From assembly GCF_014489635.1 (NCBI RefSeq), contig NZ_CP060828.1:6718001-6782000 (forward strand): a stretch of 64,000 nucleotides of DNA, given 5' to 3'. This document shows positions 26,332 to 34,638 of this stretch, one piece after another. Numbering within the stretch: the first letter of the stretch is position 1; every line of letters begins with the position of its first letter. This DNA is from Streptomyces roseirectus. GTDB taxonomy: Bacteria > Actinomycetota > Actinomycetes > Streptomycetales > Streptomycetaceae. A model generated the notes under the pieces. It worked only from the letters and a program-made list of their open reading frames with translations. It did no database searches and had not been told where the DNA came from. A program made the position numbers and the translations under genes.

Positions 26332-26922
26332 CTATCGGCGGGTGTAACGGGTCAGCGTCACACCGTTCGTGAACGCCGTCCGCTCGGCCGCCTCGAACAC
26401 CGTCGGGTCGAACTCCCCGTCGAACGCCGGGATGCCGGCCCCGGCGACCACCGGATAGCTCTTGACGATCAACTCGTCCAGCTCCGGCAGGAGTTGGCCC
26501 GCGAGCTTGCCGCCGCCGCACAGCCAGATGTCCAGTTCGCCGTCCTCCTGCTTCAACTCCCGCACGAGTGCCAGGGGTTCGCCGGGGACGACGGTGACGT
26601 CCGGGTACGCCGCCGGGTCGAGGCTGCTCGACACGACGTACTGGCGCAGGTGGGCGTACGGGTTCGTGATGCCCTCGTCCAGCGCCGGGCGGTAGGTGCC
26701 GAGGCCCATCACGACCGTGTCGTACTTCCGGTTGGGGGTGTCCGTGAGGCCGACCGCCGCGCGCATCGCCGTCGGGACGGTGTCGGGGTACAGCGTGGTC
26801 GTCCCCGCCGTGTACGCGGCGGCCTGCTCGGCGTCGCCGAAGGGGTAGAAGTCGTACTCGCCGCCGGGGCCCGCGATGCGGCCGTCGAGGGAGATACCGA
26901 CGTAGTAGGAGAGCTTGCGCAA
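26332..26922 (-). CDS. Dihydrofolate reductase-like family protein (RibD C-terminal type)
   Basis: A 196-residue protein of the DHFR/RibD-C superfamily: RKLSYYVGISLDGRIAGPGG at the N terminus, then a middle part with KYDTVVMGLGTYRPALD, and LDIWLCGGGKLAGQLLPELD near the end, matching the nucleotide-binding core of YyaP/YwjB-like proteins. I chose TTG at 26922 since GGAG lies 9 nt upstream and homologues start MRKLxYY; a GTG at 26937 is the alternative. It is divergent from a TetR gene with likely operators between them, so it is probably repressed by that protein. A reductase activity is inferred from fold only. Confidence 0.83.
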   Translation of the reverse strand: MRKLSYYVGISLDGRIAGPGGEYDFYPFGDAEQAAAYTAGTTTLYPDTVPTAMRAAVGLTDTPNRKYDTVVMGLGTYRPALDEGITNPYAHLRQYVVSSSLDPAAYPDVTVVPGEPLALVRELKQEDGELDIWLCGGGKLAGQLLPELDELIVKSYPVVAGAGIPAFDGEFDPTVFEAAERTAFTNGVTLTRYTRR

Positions 26923-26939
26923 CTTGATCAACTCCACCC

Positions 26940-26977
26940 GTAGTACTCTGACCGTAGTGATATGAAAGTAGTACTAC
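26940..26977. promoter_or_regulatory. Candidate TetR operators between DHFR-like and tetR genes
   Basis: A perfect 10-bp palindrome GTAGTACTAC lies at 26968-26977, and an 8-bp copy GTAGTACT at 26940-26947, 28 bp apart. Both are within the 71-bp divergent promoter region. The spacing places the sites on one DNA face at roughly 2.7 helical turns. Confidence 0.65.
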
Positions 26978-26993
26978 ACCTGGAGTGGTGTCA

Positions 26994-27572
26994 ATGGCGA
27001 GACGGAACGACGAACGCCGCGTGGCCCTCACGGACGCCGCGCTGGAAGTCCTCGCGCGCGACGGCGCCCGCGGGCTCACTTTCCGCGCGGTCGACAAGGA
27101 GGCCGCCGTACCCCCTGGCACGACCTCCAACTACTTCCTCAACCGCGACGACCTCCTCACCCAGTCCGGCGCCCGCGTCTACGAACGCCTCCAGCCGGAC
27201 GAGGCGACGATCGCGCGCCAACGCGAGGCGTCCCGCGACCGCGAGACGTACGCCGCCCTCATGCGTGAACTCGTCACCCGGGTCTCCTCGTTCCGCACGG
27301 GCTACCTCGCCCTCCTGGAACTCCGCCTCGAATCAACCCGCCGCCCGGCTCTCCGCGCCCTCTTGACGGACCGCGTCCGCGCGGACGTCGAAGCGAACAT
27401 CGCCTACCACGAAGCCTCCGGCCTCCCCGGCGACGCGATGGCCGTCAAGCTCCTGATACTCACCCTCAACTGGCTGATCGTCGAACAGCTCACACTGCCG
27501 GACGTGTTCAGCGAGGAGGAGAGGGAGGAGTTGGTGACGGCGGCGGTGGAGCGGATCGTGAGGGAGGAGTAG
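26994..27572 (+). CDS. TetR family regulator of the DHFR-like gene
   Basis: A 192-residue regulator. The helix-turn-helix is ALTDAALEVLARDGARGLTF followed by VDKEAAVPPGTTSNYFLNRD, with the TSNYF recognition helix end common in the TetR group near YcdC/PcaV-like proteins. The ligand domain includes FRTGYLALLELRLESTRRPA. The ATG at 26994 has GGAG 8-9 nt upstream (a GTG at 26985 sits inside that site). Divergent arrangement with the DHFR-like gene and the palindromes between them point to local autoregulation. Confidence 0.9.
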   Translation: MARRNDERRVALTDAALEVLARDGARGLTFRAVDKEAAVPPGTTSNYFLNRDDLLTQSGARVYERLQPDEATIARQREASRDRETYAALMRELVTRVSSFRTGYLALLELRLESTRRPALRALLTDRVRADVEANIAYHEASGLPGDAMAVKLLILTLNWLIVEQLTLPDVFSEEEREELVTAAVERIVREE

Positions 27573-27656
27573 GGGCGGGCGCGGGGAGCGGGGGCCGTTG
27601 ATCGCTGGAGCGTTGGGCGAGGTGCGTGCGCCTGCCACACGCCGGGCGACTCGTGT

Positions 27657-27735
27657 GCTTTAGGGGCGCGGGGCTGTATCGATTTGCGGCTCCGCCGCGC
27701 GGGCGCGATCAGCCACGACGAACCCGCACCCGGCC
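27657..27735. repeat. Streptomyces dispersed intergenic repeat
   Basis: This stretch begins near GCTTTAGGGGCGCGGGGCTG and includes TGCGGCTCCGCCGCG (a hairpin), then GGCGCGATCAGCCACGACG. It matches, from memory, a family of short repeats found many times between genes in Streptomyces genomes. It ends at the stop codon of the MFS gene and may act as its transcription terminator. The family match was not checked by search. Confidence 0.6.
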
Positions 27736-28956
27736 TCAGTGCTGCACAGCCTCCACCCGCTCCGGCACATGCCCAGCCACGATCCGCTCGCGCCCGACCG
27801 AAGACCCCCGCCGCACATCCACCACATACGCGACCCCGGCAACCCCCAGCCCCAGCACCGCCAGCATCGCCCCCGAGACCGCCGGCGACGTGACCCCGAA
27901 GCCCGCGGCGAGGGTGAGACCCCCGATCCAAGCGCCGCCGGCATTCGCGAGGTTGAAGGCGGCCTGGTTGGCGGAGGAGGCGAGGGAGGGTGCCGTGGCC
28001 GCCTTCTCCATGACCATCAGCTGGAGCGGCGAGCCGGTGACGAACGCGGCGACCCCGAGCAGCGTCACCGCGAGCGCCGCACTCCACTGGGCCGACATCA
28101 GCACCGGGAAGAGAGCGAGGACGGCGGCCAGCGAGGCCATCCCGCCGAAGAGGGTCTTGCGCAGGGAGTGGTCCGCGAGCCGTCCGCCCACCAGGTTCCC
28201 CACCGTCGCCCCGACCCCGAACAGCGCCAGCAGCAGCGTCACACTGGCCTCGGCGAACCCGGCGGAGTCCGTCAGCATCGGCGTGACATAGCTGTACGCG
28301 GAGAACAGCGCCCCGAACCCGGCGACGGTCGTTCCGAGGGCGAGCCAGACGGGGAGGGACCTGAGCGCGGCGAGCTCACCCCGCAGCCCGCCCCCGGCGG
28401 TCGGCCGCTGACGGTCGTGGGGGATGAGCACCGCGAGCGACGCGATCGCCGCGAGCCCGATCACGCTGACCCCGAGGAACGTGGCCCGCCAGCCGAGGTG
28501 CTGCCCGACGAGCGTGGCGACGGGCACCCCGGCGACGTTCGCGATGGTGAGCCCCAGGAACATCAGCGACACGGAACGGGCCTTGCGCTCGGGCGCGACG
28601 AGGTTCGTCGCGACGACGGCGCCGACGCCGAAGAACGCCCCGTGCGGCAGCCCGCTGAGGAACCGCGCGACGAGCAGCGAGTCGTACCCCGGCGCGAACG
28701 CGGACAGCGCGTTGCCGGCGACGAAGAGGACCATGAGCCCGATCAGCACCGCGCGGCGCGACATCCGCGAGGTGACCGCCGCGAGCAGCGGAGCGCCGAT
28801 GACGACGCCGAGCGCGTACGCGGAGACCAGGTGACCGGCGCTGGGGACGGAGACGCCGAGGTCGTCGGCGACGTCGGGCAGCAGGCCCATCATCACGAAC
28901 TCGGTGGTGCCGATGCCGAACGCGCCGATGGCGAGGGCGAGCAGGGCGAGGGGCAT
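27736..28956 (-). CDS. MFS exporter, DHA1 (Cml/YdhP-like) family
   Basis: A 406-residue 12-helix transporter. It starts MPLALLALAIGAFGIGTTEF, the classic GTTEFVMMGLLP motif of the AraJ/YdhP/CmlR group, then ISAYALGVVIG-like LVSAYALGVVIGAPLLAA, FLSGLPHGAFFGVGAVVA and ANVAGVPVATLVGQ. These proteins export chloramphenicol, sugars or other small molecules. I chose ATG 28956 because the helix starts there. The ATG at 29013 lies inside an inverted repeat that looks like an operator. Substrate unknown. Confidence 0.92.
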   Translation of the reverse strand: MPLALLALAIGAFGIGTTEFVMMGLLPDVADDLGVSVPSAGHLVSAYALGVVIGAPLLAAVTSRMSRRAVLIGLMVLFVAGNALSAFAPGYDSLLVARFLSGLPHGAFFGVGAVVATNLVAPERKARSVSLMFLGLTIANVAGVPVATLVGQHLGWRATFLGVSVIGLAAIASLAVLIPHDRQRPTAGGGLRGELAALRSLPVWLALGTTVAGFGALFSAYSYVTPMLTDSAGFAEASVTLLLALFGVGATVGNLVGGRLADHSLRKTLFGGMASLAAVLALFPVLMSAQWSAALAVTLLGVAAFVTGSPLQLMVMEKAATAPSLASSANQAAFNLANAGGAWIGGLTLAAGFGVTSPAVSGAMLAVLGLGVAGVAYVVDVRRGSSVGRERIVAGHVPERVEAVQH

Positions 28957-28999
28957 GACGGGGCAACCTTTGCGAAGGGGGGGCGGGGAGGCGCACGGG

Positions 29000-29022
29000 A
29001 GCGGTACGTTCATCGTACCGCT
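29000..29022. promoter_or_regulatory. Operator-like inverted repeat before the DHA1 exporter
   Basis: Perfect 9-bp arms AGCGGTACG (29000-29008) and CGTACCGCT (29014-29022) flank 5 nt. The repeat lies 44-66 nt before the ATG at 28956, in the promoter region. No regulator gene is adjacent on that side, so the binding protein is unknown. Confidence 0.6.
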
Positions 29023-29023
29023 A

Positions 29024-29046
29024 CTTTGTTCGCCTAAGAAACAAAG
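29024..29046 (-). terminator. Hairpin after the EEP-family gene
   Basis: Arms CTTTGTT (29024-29030) and AACAAAG (29040-29046) with a 9-nt loop lie 13 nt beyond the EEP stop codon. The AT-rich stem is weak for this genome but is well placed to separate the two same-strand genes. Confidence 0.4.
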
Positions 29047-29058
29047 CCCCCGAGCTCG

Positions 29059-30105
29059 CTATTCCTTCGTCAGATCCACCCGCGCCGCCACCGGCAGATG
29101 ATCACTCGGCGTCTTCGGCAGCGTCCACGACGACACCGGCTCCACCCCCTGCACCATGATCTGGTCGATCCGGGCCATCGGGAACGACGCCGGCCAGCTG
29201 AACCCGAACCCGTTGCCCGAGGCCCCCTGCGTGGACCGCATCTGGGACGTCACCGCGTTGAGCGACCGGTCGTTCATGGTCCCGTTGAGATCCCCCAGCA
29301 GGATCTTGCGCGGCAGCCGCTCGTCGGAGATCGCCTCCCCGAGCGCGTCGGCGCTCTTGTCCCGCTGCCGCGCCGTGAACCCGGCCTCCAGCTTGACCCG
29401 CACGGACGGCAGGTGCGCGACGAAGAACGCGACCTCGCCCTCGGGCGTGGCCACCGTCGCCCGCATCGCCCGCGTCCACCCCAACTTGATGTCCACGGCG
29501 GACACTTGACTGATCGGATACTTGCTCCACAGCCCCACCGTGCCCTGCACCGCGTGGTACCGGTACGTCGGCGCGAGCGCCTTCGTGTACGTCGACACCG
29601 CCGACGCCTTCAACTCCTCAAGCGCCAGGACGTCCGCCCCCGCCGCCGCGACGTCCCGCGCCGTGCCCGCCGGGTCCGCGTTGTCCGCGTTGACGTTGTG
29701 CGTGGCGACCGTCAGGTCACCGCCCGCGCTGCCGCGGTCGAGCACGAGCCCGCCGAAGAGGTTCAGCCACACCGCGACCGGCAGGACGGCGGCGATCAGC
29801 GCCGTCGCCGACCTGCGCACCAGCGCCAGCACCAGCAGCACCGGCACGAACACCCCGAGCCAGGGCAGGAACGTCTCCGTGAGGCTGCCGAGGTTGCCGT
29901 ACCGGTTGGGGATGTGGGAGTGGAACGCCATGACGCCCGCGAGGATCACCGCGACCACCGCGAGGATGATGCCCCGGCGCCAGATCCGCCGGTCCCCGCG
30001 CCACCCCGAGGTGAAGCGGCTCGCCAGGCGCCGGATCCGGTTTCCCCGACGTTCGGGCCCAGGCCCGCCGTCCGCCGTCTCCGTCAAGTACGCCTGCTGC
30101 GCCAT
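29059..30105 (-). CDS. Membrane-anchored endonuclease/exonuclease/phosphatase family protein
   Basis: A 348-residue protein. Three membrane helices near the N terminus (RGIILAVVAVILAGVMAF, TFLPWLGVFVPVLLVLALV, TALIAAVLPVAVWLNLFGGL) precede an EEP-fold domain placed outside the cell. Metal and catalytic motifs are LTVATHNVNADN, LALEELKASAV, LLGDLNGTMNDRSLN and the terminal PSDHLPVAARVDL. Members of this fold cut phosphodiesters or phospholipids. The ATG at 30105 has GAGGCGACACGG upstream; the long upstream open frame lacks family similarity. Its substrate cannot be told. Confidence 0.88.
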   Translation of the reverse strand: MAQQAYLTETADGGPGPERRGNRIRRLASRFTSGWRGDRRIWRRGIILAVVAVILAGVMAFHSHIPNRYGNLGSLTETFLPWLGVFVPVLLVLALVRRSATALIAAVLPVAVWLNLFGGLVLDRGSAGGDLTVATHNVNADNADPAGTARDVAAAGADVLALEELKASAVSTYTKALAPTYRYHAVQGTVGLWSKYPISQVSAVDIKLGWTRAMRATVATPEGEVAFFVAHLPSVRVKLEAGFTARQRDKSADALGEAISDERLPRKILLGDLNGTMNDRSLNAVTSQMRSTQGASGNGFGFSWPASFPMARIDQIMVQGVEPVSSWTLPKTPSDHLPVAARVDLTKE

Positions 30106-30271
30106 ACCGTGTCGCCTCACTGCCTGCCGTGCACACCGTCCGTCCCCCGTGTGTATGACCCTAGGGGATGTTCGGCTCCGATCCCGCCGTCCCATGACGA
30201 CCGTATGGAGACTTGGACGAGGGCGGGGGCGCCGGGAGTTCCGTTCCCGCTGTTCGGGGCGGGGTCTGTGA

Positions 30272-30289
30272 CGGAATGCGGACATTCCG
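30272..30289 (-). terminator. Hairpin after the TetR gene
   Basis: Arms CGGAATG (30272-30278) and CATTCCG (30283-30289) with a 4-nt loop lie 6 nt beyond the TetR stop codon (30295) on the minus strand. This fits the end of the EmrB-TetR transcript. Confidence 0.5.
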
Positions 30290-30294
30290 AATTC

Positions 30295-30963
30295 TCATCG
30301 GGGCCCGGCCGGACGTGTCGCTGTGTGCGGGTCGCTTTCCGGCTTTTTCTCCGGTGAGCTGACGGGTCGTAGCCCTTCGAGCAGAGTGTCCACGACGTGC
30401 TCCGGCAAACCCTCCGGGAGGTCCGCGTCGGGGCGCAGGATCGCGCGGACCAGCAGGGGGCCGACGAACAGGTCGTTGAGCAGGTCCAGGTCGAGATCGG
30501 CGCGCAGGTCGCCGTCACGCTGGCCCCGGCGCAGCACGTCGAGGGCCAGCCGGCGCCGGGGCTCGATGACGACGCCGTGGTAGAACGCCCACAGTTTCGG
30601 ACTGCTCTTCATCTGCGCGTGCACGCTGTAGAGGAGCGCCGAGGACCGGTTCGCCAGCCCCCTCCTGCGCAGCGCCTCCAGCAGGGCCACCAGGTCGTCA
30701 CGCATCGACGTGCCGGGGAGCGGGGGGTCCGCCGGCTCCGTCGTCCGGATCACGTCGACCAGCAGTTCCTCCTTGTTGGTCCAGCGGCGGTAGATCGCCG
30801 CCTTGCCGACGCCGGCGGTGCGGGCGATGCGCTCGATGGACAGCTCGGCGATGGAGACGCCGTCCTCCAGGAGCTTCATCGTGCCGTCGATGATGGCCCG
30901 CTCGACCGCTTCACTGCGGGGTCGCCCGCGAGGTGGGGGGGCTTGGTCCGTGTCAGTCGTCAT
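30295..30963 (-). CDS. TetR family regulator, co-transcribed with the DHA2 exporter
   Basis: A 222-residue repressor-type protein. The helix-turn-helix comprises AIIDGTMKLLEDGVSIAELS then RIARTAGVGKAAIYRRWTNK, with the YRRW end typical of TetR_C_16-like regulators. The C-terminal region has RGLANRSSALLYSVHAQMKS and LLNDLFVGPLLVRAILRPDA. ATG 30963 is used; 30981 is an in-frame alternative. It lies 59 nt downstream of the exporter gene on the same strand. A perfect inverted repeat in the exporter promoter is the likely operator. Confidence 0.9.
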   Translation of the reverse strand: MTTDTDQAPPPRGRPRSEAVERAIIDGTMKLLEDGVSIAELSIERIARTAGVGKAAIYRRWTNKEELLVDVIRTTEPADPPLPGTSMRDDLVALLEALRRRGLANRSSALLYSVHAQMKSSPKLWAFYHGVVIEPRRRLALDVLRRGQRDGDLRADLDLDLLNDLFVGPLLVRAILRPDADLPEGLPEHVVDTLLEGLRPVSSPEKKPESDPHTATRPAGPR

Positions 30964-31022
30964 CCGTCGATCTTCGTTCATGCGGGGGAGGGCGTGGGGG
31001 AGGGCACGGGGACGGGTCCGGC

Positions 31023-32615
31023 TCAGCCGTTCCTCGTCAACTCGCCCTCGTGTCGCTCGCCTTCCGGGTCCGGCTGCGGCTTTCCCGGCAGGAACAGGGC
31101 GACGATGATCGCGCCGATCGCCGCGACTCCCGCTCCCCACAGGGCCGTCACGTGCATCGCGTGCAGGAACGCGTCGTTGGCAGGGTCCACCAACTCCCGT
31201 CCGCGTGGCCCGAGTTTGGACGCCACCGCGAGCGTCGCCTCGATGGACTCGCCCGCCGTCTCGCGCAACGGGCCGGGAACCGCGCCGAGATGGCCCTCGA
31301 TGCCGTCGCGGTAGGACGTCGAGAGGACCGAGCCGAGGACGGCGATGCCGAGCGCGCCGCCGACCTGGCGGAAGGTGTTGCTGATCGCCGACGCGGAGCC
31401 CGCCTTCTCGCGGGGGAGGGCCTGCATGATGACGACGGACGTCGGGGTCATGATGTGGGCCATGCCGGCGCCCATGAGGAAGAACACGACCTCCAGGAGC
31501 CAGATCGGCGTGTCCCGGTCGAACGTGGCGAACGCCACCAGCGTCCCCGCGATCACGACGAGCCCGCCGGTCGTCGTCGCCTTGTTGCCGAACCGCTCGA
31601 CGACCAGCCGGGCGCGCGGCGCGAAGACCATCTGCGCGGCGGCCAGCGGCAGCATCAGCAGGCCCGTCTCCAGCGGGGAGTAGCCGCGCACGCTCTGCGT
31701 GTAGAACACCGAGAAGAACGTCACGCCCATCAGCGCGAAGAAGACGAGCGCGATGGCCGCGATGGCCGCCGAGAACACCTTGTTCCCGAAGTACGCGATG
31801 TCGATCGACGGGTGGTCGCTGCGCTTCTCGTGCACCACGAAGGCGGTCAGCACCGCGAGCCCCCCGACGATCGTCACCAGCACCGTCGGATCGGTGAAGT
31901 CCGCCAGCTCGCCACCCTTGATGATCCCGTACACCAGAAGGACCAGTCCGACGACCGACAGCACGACCCCTACGGGATCGATCCGGCCCGGGTTCGGGTC
32001 GCGGGAGTCGGGGACCAGCCAGATCATCAGCGCCACCGCGACGAGTACGATCGGCACGTTGATCAGGAACACCGAGCCCCACCAGAAGTGGTCCAGCAGC
32101 ACCCCGCCCGTGATCGGCCCGATGGCGATCGCGAGACCGACCCCGCCGGCCCAGATCCCGATCGCCTTGGGCTGCTCCTCGCGCTCGAAGACGTTCATGA
32201 GGACGGCCAGTGTCGCGGGCATCACGAACGCCGCGCCCAGCGCCATCACCGCGCGGAACGCGATGAGTTGGGCGGGGGAGCCGGACTCGGCGGCGAGCGC
32301 GGAGCCGATGCCGAACACCGCGAGGCCGCCGAGGAGCACCCTCTTGCGGCCGAGCCGGTCGCCCAACAGCCCGGCGGAGAACAGGAGTCCGGCGAAGACG
32401 AGGGTGTAGGCGTTGATCGCCCACTCCAACTCGCTCTGCGTCGCGCCGAGTCCGACCGGGGCCGGGGTCGAGATGGTCTTGATGGCGACGTTCAGGATCG
32501 AGTTGTCCAGCACGACGATCAGCAGGCTCAGCATGAGGACGCCGAGGATCGCCCAGCGCCTTCGGTGCACGGCTTCCGGTACGTGGGGTTGCGGCGGTGC
32601 GGTGGGAGTGGTCAT
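31023..32615 (-). CDS. DHA2 (EmrB/QacA) 14-helix multidrug exporter
   Basis: A 530-residue MFS transporter. Signatures are [20 protein letters not shown] followed by SILNVA (TM1, DHA2 motif D1), [16 protein letters not shown] (motif A), [19 protein letters not shown] and [21 protein letters not shown] (motif C). The length and helix count fit the 14-helix EmrB/QacA group, which exports dyes and drugs by proton antiport. The start at 32615 follows a 23-bp inverted repeat centred 35 nt upstream. The TetR gene follows downstream, a common exporter-repressor arrangement. Confidence 0.94.
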   Translation of the reverse strand: MTTPTAPPQPHVPEAVHRRRWAILGVLMLSLLIVVLDNSILNVAIKTISTPAPVGLGATQSELEWAINAYTLVFAGLLFSAGLLGDRLGRKRVLLGGLAVFGIGSALAAESGSPAQLIAFRAVMALGAAFVMPATLAVLMNVFEREEQPKAIGIWAGGVGLAIAIGPITGGVLLDHFWWGSVFLINVPIVLVAVALMIWLVPDSRDPNPGRIDPVGVVLSVVGLVLLVYGIIKGGELADFTDPTVLVTIVGGLAVLTAFVVHEKRSDHPSIDIAYFGNKVFSAAIAAIALVFFALMGVTFFSVFYTQSVRGYSPLETGLLMLPLAAAQMVFAPRARLVVERFGNKATTTGGLVVIAGTLVAFATFDRDTPIWLLEVVFFLMGAGMAHIMTPTSVVIMQALPREKAGSASAISNTFRQVGGALGIAVLGSVLSTSYRDGIEGHLGAVPGPLRETAGESIEATLAVASKLGPRGRELVDPANDAFLHAMHVTALWGAGVAAIGAIIVALFLPGKPQPDPEGERHEGELTRNG

Positions 32616-32638
32616 GCCGTCGAGCGTAGGCCGAATTC

Positions 32639-32661
32639 CGATACGGTACCGATCCGTATCG
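32639..32661. promoter_or_regulatory. TetR-type operator before the DHA2 exporter
   Basis: Perfect 8-bp arms CGATACGG (32639-32646) and CCGTATCG (32654-32661) flank a 7-nt spacer, 24-46 nt before the ATG. The site is AT-richer than its surroundings and overlaps the expected promoter. The co-transcribed TetR protein is the obvious candidate to bind it. Confidence 0.75.
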
Positions 32662-32808
32662 TAAAGATTTACCCGGCTCTTACCCGTAGGGGGCGGGCCC
32701 CGAGGGAGACCGGGGGTGCCCTGGCCCCCGGTGGCGCGAAGTGCGACCATGGGAGTGATCCGGGGACGCCGTAAGGGCGCTTCGAGATGACATGAAGGAG
32801 CCGTTGCC

Positions 32809-33675
<867 letters not shown>

Positions 33676-34577
33676 CCGACCCGGGCGGGGCCGACCGGCG
33701 CTGCTGGCAGGGTCCAGCGGGTTACCGCAGGTCACTGCGGCGAGCCGGGCCGGGCCTTGGCTGTGGTGCTGAGCCGGGTCGGGCGGCACCGGTCGCGAGC
33801 GGGCATCGGGTGGTGTGAAGGCGGTCGTCGTACCGGAGCGGGTCGCGAGGCCGGAGTGCCGGGCCCGCGCCGGTGGCTCAGCCGTGTCGGGCTGGCCTGC
33901 GCCGCCGGGCCGGCTGGCGCCGCCGGGCTGGGCTGGTCGTCGTACGTGGCGGTGCCCGGCCGGGCGGGGGCGTGGTCGGAGGCGCTGAACCGGTCCGGGA
34001 CGGCCAGCGCTGCTGGTCGGGTCCAGCGGGTTACCGCAGGTCACTGCGGCGAGCCGGGTCGGGCCTTGGCTGTGGTGCTGAGCTGGGTCGGGCCCACGGT
34101 CGCGGTGCTGAGCCGGGTCGGGCGGTATCGGTCGCGAGCGGGCGCCGGGTGGTGTGAAGGTGGTCGTCGTACCGGAGCGGGTCGCGCGGCCGGAGTGCCG
34201 GGCTCGCGCCGGTGGCTCAGCCGTGTCGCGCTGGCCGGGCCGGTCGTCGCGCGTGGCGGTGCCCGGCCGGGCGGGGGCGAGCCGGTTCCCGTCCGTGGCA
34301 CGCGGAGTCGTCCGTGTCGGCTGGCGCGCCGAAGCGTCGGTTCGCCCAGGTCACGTCGGCCAGGGCCGGGCCGGTGGCCGTCGCGCCAGGCCGAGCCGGT
34401 CGCCTTCGCCGGGCCGGGTTCCGGTGGCGCCCGGTGCCGCCCACCCGGTGTCGCCCGCCCCGGTGATGGCCCGCACTGCCCCGGCCGTCTCTCCGCCAGT
34501 GCCGGGCTCAGCACCGTCCGCCCGGTCCTGTCCCCAAGCTGCCTCCCAAACCGCCCCCGAACCACTCCCGGCACAAC
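33676..34577. repeat. Gene-free stretch with a ~273-bp imperfect direct repeat
   Basis: Copy 1 (33698-33972) and copy 2 (34007-34280) share long near-identical blocks. They open with GCGCTGCTGG and GTCCAGCGGGTTACCGCAGG, continue with TCACTGCGGCGAGCCGGG, and later share GTCGTCGTACCGGAGCGGGT and GCCGGTGGCTCAGCCGTGTC. Copy 2 carries an extra roughly 28-bp internal duplication (CTGGGTCGGGCCC region), and copy 1 an extra roughly 36-bp block near 33898. The spacer is about 34 bp. No open frame in the stretch looks like a real protein. The remaining bases to 34577 are G/C-rich with no recognised feature. Confidence 0.75.
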
Positions 34578-34617
34578 ACAGCAGCCCGCCGAACGTCCCC
34601 CTTCGGCGGGCTGCTGT
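34578..34617. terminator. Bidirectional hairpin between panB and nadE
   Basis: A perfect 16-bp stem (34578-34593 with 34602-34617) has an 8-nt loop and lies 21 nt beyond the nadE stop. There is no T tract, as is usual for strong Streptomyces terminators. It would also end panB readthrough from the repeat region. Confidence 0.75.
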
Positions 34618-34638
34618 CATGCGTGGCGGGGGCCGGGG

